NCBI GenBank assembly: GCA_021786815.1
Contig: JAJYMR010000237.1
Location: 1-8,084, forward strand
Source of the DNA: Deltaproteobacteria bacterium
GTDB taxonomy: Bacteria; Desulfobacterota; Binatia; Binatales; Binataceae
Direction: 5' to 3'
DNA length: 8,084 nt
Below the pieces are notes generated by a model. It made no database searches, was not told the DNA's origin, and saw only the letters and a list, made by a program, of their open reading frames with translations. The translations under genes were made by a program, and so were the position numbers. This document shows, one piece after another, positions 1 through 6,769 of this stretch; positions within the stretch are counted from its first letter, which is position 1; every line of letters begins with the position of its first letter.

Positions 1-873
1 CGCGGCAAGATTACGGGCTTTTGCCATCTATACGCAGGCGAAGAGGCGGTTGCCGTCGGCGCGATCGAGGCGCTTTACGACAAGGACTACGTCGTTTCCA
101 CCTACCGCGAGCACGGCCATTGCCTGGCCAAGGGCGCCGAGCCGCGCGCGGTGATGGCCGAGCTGTTCGGAAAGGCAACCGGGATATCGCACGGCCACGG
201 CGGCTCGATGCATCTGTTCGACCCGGATCTCCGCTTCATGGGCGGCTACGCGATCGTTGGCGGCGGACTCCCGCTCGCGGTCGGGCTCGGGCTTTCGATC
301 GCCTACAAGGAGGAGCCCGAGGTGGCGTGCTGCTTCTTCGGCGATGGCGCGCTGCCGCAGGGCGCCTTCCACGAATCGCTCAACCTCGCCTCGCTCTGGA
401 AGCTGCCCGTCATCTTCATCTGCGAGAACAACTTCTACGGGATGGGCACGCTGGTGCAGAACGCCATCTGCCAGGAAGAGCTTTACCGGTTCGCCGAGCC
501 GTACAAGATGCCGGGAGTGCGCGTGGACGGGATGGACGTGCTCGACGTGTACCGCGCGGTCACCGAGGCGTCGGCCCGCGCGCGGGAGGGCGACGGCCCG
601 TCGCTGATCGAGGCGGTGACGTACCGCTTTCGTGGCCATTCGATGTCCGACCCGGTGGAATACCGCTCCAAGCGCGAGGAGCGCATCTGGCAGGAGCGCG
701 ACCCGATCAAGAACCTGCGTCGGCGCTTGCTCGCAGAGAAACGGGTCGCAGAGGCGCGCCTCGACCAGATAGACGCCGAGGTCGGCGCGGTTATCGAGGA
801 CGCGGTCAAGTTCGCGGACGAAAGCCCGGAGCCGCTGCTCGAAGAAATCACAAAGGACGTTTACGTCGAGTGA
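1..873 (+). CDS. pdhA: Pyruvate dehydrogenase E1 component, alpha subunit (5'-truncated by window edge)
   Basis: Thiamine-diphosphate-dependent E1 alpha subunit. With E1-beta it decarboxylates pyruvate and acetylates the lipoyl arm of E2, in the cytoplasm. The frame is open from the first base, so the start and probably some tens of residues lie upstream; 290 residues are visible. Seen motifs, numbered from the first visible codon: GFCHLYAGEEAVAVG near residues 6-20 (the family usually has GQEA), YREHGH near 40, the GHGGSMH segment near 65-71, the thiamine-diphosphate signature GDG at 114-116 ending in NN at 143-144, and the active-site loop RGHSMSDP at 211-218 with its conserved His (213). 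The TGA stop is 18 bases before the E1-beta ATG, so the two are surely co-transcribed. Acetoin or branched-chain 2-oxoacid dehydrogenase E1-alpha are related alternatives; the GHSMSDP loop and the lipB-lipA neighbourhood favour pyruvate. Confidence 0.95.
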   Translation, partial: RGKITGFCHLYAGEEAVAVGAIEALYDKDYVVSTYREHGHCLAKGAEPRAVMAELFGKATGISHGHGGSMHLFDPDLRFMGGYAIVGGGLPLAVGLGLSIAYKEEPEVACCFFGDGALPQGAFHESLNLASLWKLPVIFICENNFYGMGTLVQNAICQEELYRFAEPYKMPGVRVDGMDVLDVYRAVTEASARAREGDGPSLIEAVTYRFRGHSMSDPVEYRSKREERIWQERDPIKNLRRRLLAEKRVAEARLDQIDAEVGAVIEDAVKFADESPEPLLEEITKDVYVE

Positions 874-879
874 GCGAAC

Positions 880-884
880 GGAGG
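880..884 (+). promoter_or_regulatory. Shine-Dalgarno site of E1-beta
   Basis: A perfect GGAGG lies 7 bases upstream of the ATG at 892. This is the strongest ribosome binding site on the plus strand of the window and fixes the E1-beta start. Confidence 0.8.
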
Positions 885-891
885 TCCGCGG

Positions 892-1863
892 ATGCCCCAG
901 ATTACCTATCGTGAAGCATTGAACCAGGCGCTGCGCGAGGAACTCGAGCGCGACGAGCGGATCTTCATCATGGGCGAGGAAGTCGGCTACTTCGGCGGCG
1001 CCTTCAAGGTCACCGACGGCCTGCTCGCAGTTTACGGAGAGAAGCGGGTGCGCGATACGCCGATCTCCGAGCTTACGATCGTCGGCGCCGGAATCGGCGC
1101 GGCGATGGGCGGCCTGCGTCCAATCGTGGAGCTGATGACGATCAACTTCGGGCTGCTCGCGATGGACCAGATAGTGAACAACGCGGCCAAGATCCGTTAC
1201 ATGTTCGGCGGCAAGGCCAAGGTTCCGGTCGTTATCCGCGCACCGCAGGGCGCGGGCCATCAGTTGGGCGCGCAGCACAGCCAGAGCCTGGAAGCCTATT
1301 TCCTGCACTGCCCGGGGCTGCGCGTCGCGATTCCGGCCACGCCCGCCGACGCCAAGGGACTGCTCAAGACGGCGGTGCGCCAGGAAGATCCCGTCATCTT
1401 TCTCGAACACGAATCGCTCTACGGAGTGAAGGGCGAAGTGCCCGACGGCGAGCATCTGGTGCCCTTCGGCAAGGCCAACGTGCTGCGCGAGGGCAAGGAC
1501 GTGACGCTGATTTCCTACTCGAAGTGCGTTTACGACTCGCTCGCCGCGGCCGAGGGGCTGGAGAACATGGGGATCGACGCGGAGGTGATCGACCTGAGAA
1601 CCCTTAACCCGCTCGATCTCGACACGGTCGTCGAGTCGGTTGGCAAGACCGGCAAGGCGATCGTGGTGTACGAAGGATGGCGCACCGGCGGAGCGGGCGC
1701 CGAAATCGCCGCGCAGATATACGAGAAGGCTTTCGACCATCTGGACGCACCGGTCGAGCGGGTGGCGACGCTGGACATGCCGATCCCGTACAACGCGCGG
1801 CTGGAGAAGGCCGCGTTGCCGAGCCCGGCCCATATTATCAGCGCGGCCGAGCGGATCGTGTAG
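892..1863 (+). CDS. pdhB: Pyruvate dehydrogenase E1 component, beta subunit
   Basis: Beta subunit of the heterotetrameric E1. It binds the pyrimidine side of thiamine diphosphate and completes the active site with E1-alpha. The 323 residues match the family's usual length of about 325. The N-terminal transketolase-type pyrimidine-binding domain covers roughly residues 4-178. It contains MGEEVGYFGGAFKVTDGL (27-44) and RDTPISE with the conserved catalytic Glu at 60, followed by the typical GAGIGAAMGGLRPIVE stretch. The C-terminal transketolase domain covers about 195-312 and includes VIDLRTLNPLD, YEGWRTGG and the closing DMPIPYN...E segment. There is no N-terminal lipoyl domain, unlike many alphaproteobacterial E1-beta proteins. 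The start is set by the GGAGG at 880-884. The gene directly follows E1-alpha; E2 does not follow directly but after a 416-base gap that holds an opposite-strand gene. Confidence 0.96.
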   Translation: MPQITYREALNQALREELERDERIFIMGEEVGYFGGAFKVTDGLLAVYGEKRVRDTPISELTIVGAGIGAAMGGLRPIVELMTINFGLLAMDQIVNNAAKIRYMFGGKAKVPVVIRAPQGAGHQLGAQHSQSLEAYFLHCPGLRVAIPATPADAKGLLKTAVRQEDPVIFLEHESLYGVKGEVPDGEHLVPFGKANVLREGKDVTLISYSKCVYDSLAAAEGLENMGIDAEVIDLRTLNPLDLDTVVESVGKTGKAIVVYEGWRTGGAGAEIAAQIYEKAFDHLDAPVERVATLDMPIPYNARLEKAALPSPAHIISAAERIV

Positions 1864-1893
1864 CGTGGATGCGCGGGCCGTGCGGCGTGCGGA

Positions 1894-2259
1894 TCACATC
1901 GGATGGGCGGACGAAGCGGCAAGCTCTCTCAGCCGGCGCATCGCGAGATAGCCGAGAACGAGCGACCTGACTGCCCACCTGTACGGATCGAGGTCTGCGC
2001 GGCGGGCAACGCTTGCGTTGTAGAAGGCTTCGCCGATATGGACCACAACCGTGAGGCAGAACACGAAGCGCGCCGCCTCACCAAGAAACGATTCCCTGAC
2101 CCCCGGCAGGGCCATCAGCAGTCCTATCGCGATCCAGAAAAACCCGGCCTCAAGCCATTCGCGCTCGGGAATTTCCGCCACCCGAAGCCACCTCCATTTT
2201 CGTACAAACCTGCGAAGAAACTCGCGCACGCCTTGTCGGTTTGCCTGGCTTGCGCCCAC
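1894..2259 (-). CDS. Small three-helix membrane protein, TMEM254/DUF4499-like, antisense within the PDH cluster
   Basis: A 121-residue protein read from GTG (2259) to TGA (1894-1896). The frame is closed by a TAG at 2278-2280, so GTG 2259 or the in-frame GTG at 2229 are the candidate starts; neither has a convincing Shine-Dalgarno. A basic, Trp/Arg-rich N-terminus (residues 8-36) precedes three hydrophobic segments at about 37-53, 62-80 and 95-108. The second ends in VVVHIGEAFYNAS (71-83), followed by a short polar loop and a Trp-led third helix. This His-x-Gly-Glu-x-x-Tyr, loop, Trp, Gly pattern resembles the C-terminal half of eukaryotic TMEM254 and the DUF4499 family as I remember it; I could not run a search. 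Function is unknown. It converges on E1-beta (30 bases between stops) and diverges from E2 (20 bases between starts). It uses more TTT, CTT, AGG and GTA codons near its start than its neighbours. The helical pattern argues for a real gene rather than a chance antisense frame. Confidence 0.66.
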   Translation of the reverse strand: MGASQANRQGVREFLRRFVRKWRWLRVAEIPEREWLEAGFFWIAIGLLMALPGVRESFLGEAARFVFCLTVVVHIGEAFYNASVARRADLDPYRWAVRSLVLGYLAMRRLRELAASSAHPM

Positions 2260-2262
2260 AAT
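2233..2262 (+). promoter_or_regulatory. Weak candidate sigma-70-type promoter for E2-E3
   Basis: TTGTCG (2233-2238) and CACAAT (2257-2262) are 18 bases apart, each matching 4 of 6 consensus positions. Transcription would begin around 2268-2270, about 10 bases before the E2 ATG. It overlaps the start of the opposite-strand gene. A separate promoter here would make sense because an antisense gene separates E2 from E1, but matches this weak occur by chance. Confidence 0.2.
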
Positions 2263-2279
2263 ACGGAAAGAGCCGACCT

Positions 2280-3728
2280 ATGAGCAACGAGATCACGATG
2301 CCGAAGCTCTCCGACACGATGGAGGAGGGCAAAATTCTGCGCTGGCTCAAGCATCCCGGCGACGAAATCCATCACGGTGACGCTATCGCCGAGGTCGAGA
2401 CCGACAAGGCCGACATGGTGCTCGAAGCCTTCGACGATGGAGTGCTCGATGAGCTCAGGCTCAAGGAGGGCGAGAGCGCTCCGGTGGGCGCCGTGATTGC
2501 GACGATGCGAGCGCCGGGCGAGGCTGCGGAGAAACGCGTCAAGCCCGCTGCGCAAGCGCCGGCGGCCGCGCCTGCGAAACCCCCTGAGGCGCCAAGCGCG
2601 CCTGCGAAAGCGGCCAGGCCCCGAGTCGTCGAAAAGGCGCCGGCGCCCGCCGCGAAAGCCGCTCGCGAAGCGGAAAAGCCTCCGGCCGAAGCCACCAAGG
2701 CCGCGAAGATTGAGCGCAAGCCGGAGGAAGCCGAAGCGGAGGGCCCGCCGGCGTTCCATCCCGCGATGGGCCTTCATCCGTCGGCCGCTCCGACCGCGCT
2801 CGCGGCGCCTCCGCGCCGGCCGCTCAAAATCGTTGAGGCTCCGGAGGTCGAGCCCGAGGGCCACAAGCTTCGCGCCTCTCCGCTCGCGCGCCGCGCGGCC
2901 GAAGAGGCCGGCGTTCCTTTGGAGCACGTGCGCGGCACCGGACCCGACGGACGCATTACCAAGCGCGACATCGACAACTATCTGCGCGAGCAGCAGATGT
3001 TCAAATTCCGCCGCCTCGTGCATCCGCATGAAGGAGAGCCCGGCTCGCGCGAGGAGCTGTCCAAAATGCGCAAGACGATTGCGCAGCGGATGGCGCTCTC
3101 CAAGCGCGAGATACCGCACTTTTACGTCACGGTCGAAGTGGACATGGACGAGGCCGTGCGTTTCAAAAAATCGCTCGAGGCGACCGAGCTGTTCGAAGAA
3201 GACATCACCTATAACGACATGATCGTGAAGGCGACGGCGCTTGCGCTCGGCCGCTTTCCCAGGATGAACGCGAGCTTCGAAAACGACGGCATCGTGATCC
3301 ATCCGCACGTCAACGTCGGCGTGGCGGTCGCGATCGAGGACGGCCTTCTGCTGCCGGTAATCCGCGAGTGCGAGCGGCTCACGCTGCCGGAAATCGCCGC
3401 CGTGTCGCATCGGCTGGTAAGCAAGGCGGGACATGGAGGGGGAGGGTTCACGACCGACGAGCTTTCGGGAGCGACCTTCACGATCTCGAACATGGGGATG
3501 GTCGGCGTGGAGCACTTTGCCGCGGTGATCGTTCCGCCGCAAGCGGCGATTCTCGCGGTCAGCTCGATCAAGGAGCGCCCCGTGGTCCGAAACGGCCAGC
3601 TCGCGGTCGGAAAGACCATGATGACGACGGTGTCGTGCGACCATCGGATAATCGACGGGATCGTGGCGGGCCGCTTCCTGCAGGAACTGAAGCGGTTTCT
3701 TGAAAACCCGGCGAGCCTCCTTGTCTGA
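2280..3728 (+). CDS. pdhC: Dihydrolipoamide acetyltransferase, E2 component of pyruvate dehydrogenase
   Basis: Core of the PDH complex: it carries the lipoyl arm and transfers acetyl from it to CoA. It is 482 residues long from ATG 2280. An in-frame TTG at 2241 is possible, but the family begins with the lipoyl domain right after this ATG, and GGAAAG at 2265-2270 gives a modest ribosome site. One lipoyl domain spans about 1-80 with EVETDKAD; Lys43 is the lipoylation site and the substrate of LipB and LipA. A flexible Ala/Pro/Lys/Glu-rich linker covers about 82-195. The peripheral subunit-binding domain is at 197-233 (RASPLARRAAEE, GTGPDGRITKRDI). A second linker leads to the catalytic acyltransferase domain from about 258 (ELSKMRKTIAQRM) to the end, with DHRIIDG holding His455 and Asp459. 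No truncation is seen. The extra gap upstream makes its transcription relative to E1 an open question. Confidence 0.96.
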   Translation: MSNEITMPKLSDTMEEGKILRWLKHPGDEIHHGDAIAEVETDKADMVLEAFDDGVLDELRLKEGESAPVGAVIATMRAPGEAAEKRVKPAAQAPAAAPAKPPEAPSAPAKAARPRVVEKAPAPAAKAAREAEKPPAEATKAAKIERKPEEAEAEGPPAFHPAMGLHPSAAPTALAAPPRRPLKIVEAPEVEPEGHKLRASPLARRAAEEAGVPLEHVRGTGPDGRITKRDIDNYLREQQMFKFRRLVHPHEGEPGSREELSKMRKTIAQRMALSKREIPHFYVTVEVDMDEAVRFKKSLEATELFEEDITYNDMIVKATALALGRFPRMNASFENDGIVIHPHVNVGVAVAIEDGLLLPVIRECERLTLPEIAAVSHRLVSKAGHGGGGFTTDELSGATFTISNMGMVGVEHFAAVIVPPQAAILAVSSIKERPVVRNGQLAVGKTMMTTVSCDHRIIDGIVAGRFLQELKRFLENPASLLV

Positions 3729-3747
3729 ACGATTCTGAAAGAACCCC

Positions 3748-3781
3748 GCGCGCGCCATGGCCGATACGGCCGGACGCGCGC
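3748..3781 (+). other. GC-rich hairpin in the E2-E3 intergenic region
   Basis: GCGCGCG (3748-3754) pairs with CGCGCGC (3775-3781). After one C/A mismatch, one C-G pair and a small internal loop, GGCC (3759-3762) pairs with GGCC (3768-3771) around a GATAC loop. No T-run follows, so it is not a classical intrinsic terminator. It sits 12 bases upstream of the E3 ribosome site. It may act in mRNA processing, partial attenuation or control of E3 translation; this is inference from the fold only. Confidence 0.5.
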
Positions 3782-3792
3782 ACCGGAACCTC

Positions 3793-3798
3793 GGGAGA
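3793..3798 (+). promoter_or_regulatory. Ribosome binding site deciding the E3 TTG start
   Basis: GGGAGA lies 5 bases before TTG 3804. No ATG or GTG in this frame precedes the FAD-binding glycine motif, and the glycine motif begins at residue 12 as usual for the family, so TTG is the likely start. Confidence 0.6.
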
Positions 3799-3803
3799 GA
3801 ATA

Positions 3804-5216
3804 TTGGCCAACTCACGATACGACCTTGCGGTAATCGGTTCGGGACCGGGCGGATACGTCGCGGCGATTCGCGCCTCGCAGCTCAAGATGAAAGTCGCGG
3901 TGGTCGAGCGCGATCGCCCGGGCGGCGTATGCCTTAACTGGGGATGCATCCCGTCGAAGGCGCTGCTCAATTCGGCCGAGGCGATGGAAACGATTCGCTC
4001 GGCAGCGAAGGAGCACGGAATCGAAACCGGCGAAGTGCGCGTGGACTTCCCGCGCGTGATCCAGCGCTCGCGCGATGCGGCGGACAAGCTTCAGCGCGGC
4101 GTCCGCTATCTGTTCAAGAAGAACAAAATCGATCTGTACGAGGCGAGCGGGACCGTGGCAGGGCCAAACACGATCGCGCTCGAGCAGGCCGAGGGAAAAC
4201 CCGCGCCGAGCGCATCGCAAATCGAGGCCGAGCGCATCCTGGTCGCGAGCGGCTCGGGCGAACGGCTGCTTCCCGGCATGAAGATCGGCGACGGCGTGAT
4301 GACGAGCCGCGAGGCGCTGGTCCACGACCGGCTGCCCGAAAGTATCGCGATAATCGGCGCGGGCGCGATCGGGCTTGAGTTCGGCTACTTCTACCAGGCG
4401 TTCGGAACGAAGGTCACGATAATCGAACTGGAGAAGCAGATGCTTCCCGGGTTCGACGCGGAGGTCGCCGAGGAGCTGCGCCGCCAGTTCGTAAAACGCG
4501 GCGTCAAGGTGATGCTCGGGCACGGGTACAAAACGATGGCGCGAAACGGCGACCGATGGAGTGTCGCACTCGATTCAGCCGACGGCGAGAAGACGGTCGA
4601 GGCGGAGAACGTGCTGGTCGCGGTCGGCCGCGGCCCGCTCAGCAAAAATCTCGGGCTCGAAGGGCTCGGGGTCGAAATCGAGCGCGGCGGCTTCATCAAG
4701 GTGGACGATTCGTTCCGGACCGCGTGTGACAGCGTTTACGCCATAGGCGACGTGATCCGCCCGCCGCTGCTTGCGCACAAGGCGTCGGCGGAAGGCGTGG
4801 CCGCGGTCGAGATAATGGCCGGAGTGCGCGAGCCGGGATTCGATCTGGCGTCGATCGCCGGATGCATCTACTGCGAGCCGGAGGTCGCGTGCGTCGGGTT
4901 GACGGAAGCGGAAGCGCGCTCGCGCGGAATCGAGGTCAAGGTCGGCAAGTTCCCGTTCCGCGGCAACGGCAAGGCGGTTGCGATCAACGAGGCGGAGGGC
5001 TTCGTCAAATTCGTCGTCAGCGAGAAATACGGCGAGGTGGTCGGGTGCCAGATAATCGGGCATCACGCGACCGACCTGATTTCCGAAGTGGTGCTGGGCA
5101 GGACGCTCGAGGCGACCACCGCCGAGTTCGGCCGCAGCGTCCATCCGCATCCGACGATGTCCGAGGCGATCATGGAAGCGGCGCTCGCCGCCGAAGGCGA
5201 AGCGATACATATCTGA
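3804..5216 (+). CDS. lpdA: Dihydrolipoamide dehydrogenase, E3 component
   Basis: FAD flavoenzyme that reoxidises dihydrolipoamide on E2 and reduces NAD+. The 470 residues are full length for the family. The start is TTG. The FAD-binding motif is VIGSGPGG (10-17). The redox-active disulfide is GGVCLNWGCIPSK with Cys43 and Cys48. The NAD-binding Rossmann motif IIGAGAIGLEFG lies near 181-192, the second FAD motif VYAIGDV near 312-318, and the C-terminal interface-domain catalytic pair sits in HPHPTMSE (His449, Glu454). It follows E2 by 75 bases containing a stable hairpin, so it is probably expressed with E2 but with its own post-transcriptional setting. The same E3 could also serve other lipoyl complexes (2-oxoglutarate dehydrogenase, glycine cleavage) if this genome has only one copy; the window cannot show that. 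Confidence 0.96.
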   Translation: MANSRYDLAVIGSGPGGYVAAIRASQLKMKVAVVERDRPGGVCLNWGCIPSKALLNSAEAMETIRSAAKEHGIETGEVRVDFPRVIQRSRDAADKLQRGVRYLFKKNKIDLYEASGTVAGPNTIALEQAEGKPAPSASQIEAERILVASGSGERLLPGMKIGDGVMTSREALVHDRLPESIAIIGAGAIGLEFGYFYQAFGTKVTIIELEKQMLPGFDAEVAEELRRQFVKRGVKVMLGHGYKTMARNGDRWSVALDSADGEKTVEAENVLVAVGRGPLSKNLGLEGLGVEIERGGFIKVDDSFRTACDSVYAIGDVIRPPLLAHKASAEGVAAVEIMAGVREPGFDLASIAGCIYCEPEVACVGLTEAEARSRGIEVKVGKFPFRGNGKAVAINEAEGFVKFVVSEKYGEVVGCQIIGHHATDLISEVVLGRTLEATTAEFGRSVHPHPTMSEAIMEAALAAEGEAIHI

Positions 5217-5223
5217 CCTGGAA

Positions 5224-5273
5224 GACCCTCACCCGGCGCCTTGCGCCGCCCTCTCCCGTCACGGGCGAGGGTC
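5224..5273. repeat. Three-armed palindromic repeat between convergent genes
   Basis: The outer arms GACCCTC (5224-5230) and GAGGGTC (5267-5273) are perfect 7-base complements. They enclose two small hairpins: GGCGC/GCGCC (5235-5239 and 5243-5247, loop CTT) and CCCG/CGGG (5255-5258 and 5262-5265, loop TCA). The element can fold as a three-way junction on either strand. Its style (CCCTCACCC, small GGCGC hairpin, CCCTCTCCCG...CGGG) resembles dispersed short palindromic repeats known from many G+C-rich genomes; that link is from memory. It lies 7 bases after the E3 stop and 23 bases beyond the transporter stop, where it could end transcription or protect 3' ends from both directions. No T-run follows. 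Confidence 0.7.
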
Positions 5274-5296
5274 AGAACAGATCGCGGTGAAGGAAA

Positions 5297-6550
5297 TTAT
5301 GCGGCGGCGGAAGCGGTCGGCGCGGCGAAACGTTCCTGCTCGCGCTCGAGCGGCAGGCATGCGAACACCGCCGCGGCGGATAGGACCGACAATGCGATAA
5401 ACGCCAGGAAGGCAAGATGATAGCTGTGGGTCACGTCGAAGATGCGGCCCGTGACGACCGGACCGATAGCCATCCCGATGGTCGAAAAGAGCCCGAGAAA
5501 TCCGAGCACCGAGCCGAGCCTCCTGATTCCCATCGACTCCACGACCGCAAGCGTCCCGAGCACCCACGGCGCTCCGAACAGGAATCCGCCCAGCACGACG
5601 TAAGCGAAAAGCGCCGGACTGTGGTGCGCGTCCATCAAGAGGACCATCCCGATTGACCACGCGCCGTACGCGACGGCGAGCGCGGTGCGCGCGCCGAGGC
5701 GATCCGCGAGAGGACCTGCCAGCAGGCTGCCAAGTGCGACGAAGAGCAGCGACAGGCTCGCCATCCCGGCGGCAAACGTCGCGCTGTAGCCGATTCCCAT
5801 CAGGTAGGCGATAAAATGGAATCCCACGCCCGAGCCGATACAGTTTGCGAGCAGGAAGGCGAGCGCGAGCATCCAGAGCGAGCGCGTCCTGAAAGCGTGG
5901 CGCATCTCCAGCCCCGGCAGTTCGAATGCGGGCGCGGGCTCGCCCGCGGCAACCGGCGCCTGCGCAGCGGACTCGGTCGCGGGCCGTGTTCTGACTATGG
6001 CCATCACCAGTGGAAGCACGATCACGGCGATCGGCACGGCCAGCGCGACGCATCCGAGACGCCATCCGCCGAGCTTGATCGCGTAATTCGCCACTATCGT
6101 CATCGCCGCGCCGCCGAGCGAGATCGCGGTAAACGCGATGCTCATGGCGAGCCCGCGCCGCTCCTCGAACCAGTTCGCGATCACCACCGAGGACGGCAGG
6201 ATCGTCGAGGCGGCGGAGCTTATGCCGAAGACGATATAGATCACCAAGAAGTCGCCGAAGGAATTCGCGCGGCTAAGGATCAGCAGTCCGAGTGCGTACA
6301 GGCCCGCGCCGGCGACCATCACCTTTCGCGCGTCGATCCGGTCGAGCAACCATCCGACCACCGGTCCCGCCGCGCCGCCGGCGAGCGCCGACACAGCGGC
6401 GAGCATAGAGATTCGCGCGCGCGTCCATCCGAAATATTTCAGCACCGGGATGACGAACACCCCGCCGCTGTTGATCGCGCCCCAGACGAAGAACAGCGTA
6501 GTGAACAGCGCGCCAACGACAGCCCATCCGCGGCGCTCGCGGTTTGTCAT
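5297..6550 (-). CDS. Major facilitator superfamily transporter, monocarboxylate/oxalate-formate-like
   Basis: A 417-residue inner-membrane secondary transporter with the layout of 12 helices: six hydrophobic segments to about residue 187, an Ala/Pro/Glu-rich cytoplasmic loop at about 188-222, then six more, and an Ala-rich tail. The MFS loop 2-3 signature is GWLLDRIDARK (66-76), with an echo in the second half, AGPLADRLGAR. The segments YFGWTRARIS and IANWFEERRGLAMSIAFTAI are typical of the monocarboxylate/oxalate-formate antiporter-like group, which moves small carboxylates. The actual substrate cannot be read from the sequence. The ATG start (6548-6550) has a perfect GGAGG 7 bases upstream (complement of 6558-6562). 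The gene converges on E3 and diverges from lipB, so it is an independent unit. Proximity to PDH makes pyruvate or another monocarboxylate an attractive but untested idea. Confidence 0.88.
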   Translation of the reverse strand: MTNRERRGWAVVGALFTTLFFVWGAINSGGVFVIPVLKYFGWTRARISMLAAVSALAGGAAGPVVGWLLDRIDARKVMVAGAGLYALGLLILSRANSFGDFLVIYIVFGISSAASTILPSSVVIANWFEERRGLAMSIAFTAISLGGAAMTIVANYAIKLGGWRLGCVALAVPIAVIVLPLVMAIVRTRPATESAAQAPVAAGEPAPAFELPGLEMRHAFRTRSLWMLALAFLLANCIGSGVGFHFIAYLMGIGYSATFAAGMASLSLLFVALGSLLAGPLADRLGARTALAVAYGAWSIGMVLLMDAHHSPALFAYVVLGGFLFGAPWVLGTLAVVESMGIRRLGSVLGFLGLFSTIGMAIGPVVTGRIFDVTHSYHLAFLAFIALSVLSAAAVFACLPLEREQERFAAPTASAAA

Positions 6551-6769
6551 CTCCGTGCCTCCGATTAGTTCCTGGCAGGCTCGCCCAAGGAAACCTGTTT
6601 CAAGGCTTAGCCATCGGCCCCGCGCATCCTATACGACGGAAAGCTCCGCACATACAACCACGGGTGTCCGGAAAAAGCTCGCTTGCCTGCGCCGTCGCAT
6701 GGCGGCAGGAACGCGTGGCGAAATACTGGCCCGGGATGAGACGCAAGGCCCGAGGTTCGCTAAACTCGA
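6551..6769. promoter_or_regulatory. Divergent intergenic region between the MFS gene and lipB-lipA
   Basis: A 219-base region that should hold promoters for both directions. On the minus strand, TTGTAT (complement of 6652-6657) and TATAGG (complement of 6628-6633) are 18 bases apart, a weak candidate promoter leaving a leader of roughly 70 bases for the transporter. On the plus strand, TAAACT (6761-6766) matches 4 of 6 positions of a -10 box but sits immediately before lipB and would imply a leaderless or nearly leaderless transcript; no matching -35 is seen. A hairpin at 6686-6709 is listed separately. No open frame here looks like a gene. Confidence 0.45.
6686..6709 (+). other. Imperfect inverted repeat upstream of lipB
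   Basis: CCTGC then GCC (6686-6693) pairs with GGC (6701-6703) and GCAGG (6705-6709), with one bulged G at 6704 and a 7-base loop. It lies about 60 bases before the lipB start. It could be an operator half-site pair or a leader hairpin; with eight pairs in G+C-rich DNA, chance is possible. Confidence 0.25.

Noticed and set aside
28..1833. A 601-codon open frame on the minus strand covering nearly all of E1-alpha and E1-beta.
   Set aside because: It mirrors two clearly conserved genes. Long antisense frames are expected where third codon positions are mostly G or C, and the translation is an Arg/His/Asp/Val-rich sequence without domains or hydrophobic pattern.
1903..2283. A 126-codon plus-strand frame in the E1-beta to E2 gap.
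   Set aside because: It overlaps the opposite-strand frame that has coherent membrane helices. Its own translation shows no domain, no good ribosome site and an irregular composition.
2124..3758. A 544-codon open frame on the minus strand over E2.
   Set aside because: Same cause: antisense of a G+C-rich gene. Its translation is Arg-rich and featureless, with an Arg/Gly-rich run opposite the Ala/Pro/Lys linker.
3748..3781. Intrinsic terminator between E2 and E3.
   Set aside because: The stem is strong but no run of T follows on either side, and E3 is expected to be expressed with E2.
1..5216. Acetoin dehydrogenase (acoABCL) or branched-chain 2-oxoacid dehydrogenase instead of PDH.
   Set aside because: The folds are shared, so this cannot be excluded from motifs alone. 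The active-site loop of E1-alpha, the E1-beta segments and the linked lipB-lipA fit PDH better, and no acetoin-specific regulator or gene is visible.
6551..6769. A small gene or RNA gene in the divergent intergenic region.
   Set aside because: The frames crossing it continue into shadows of the transporter or lipB, and no tRNA-like or riboswitch-like fold could be recognised beyond one small hairpin.
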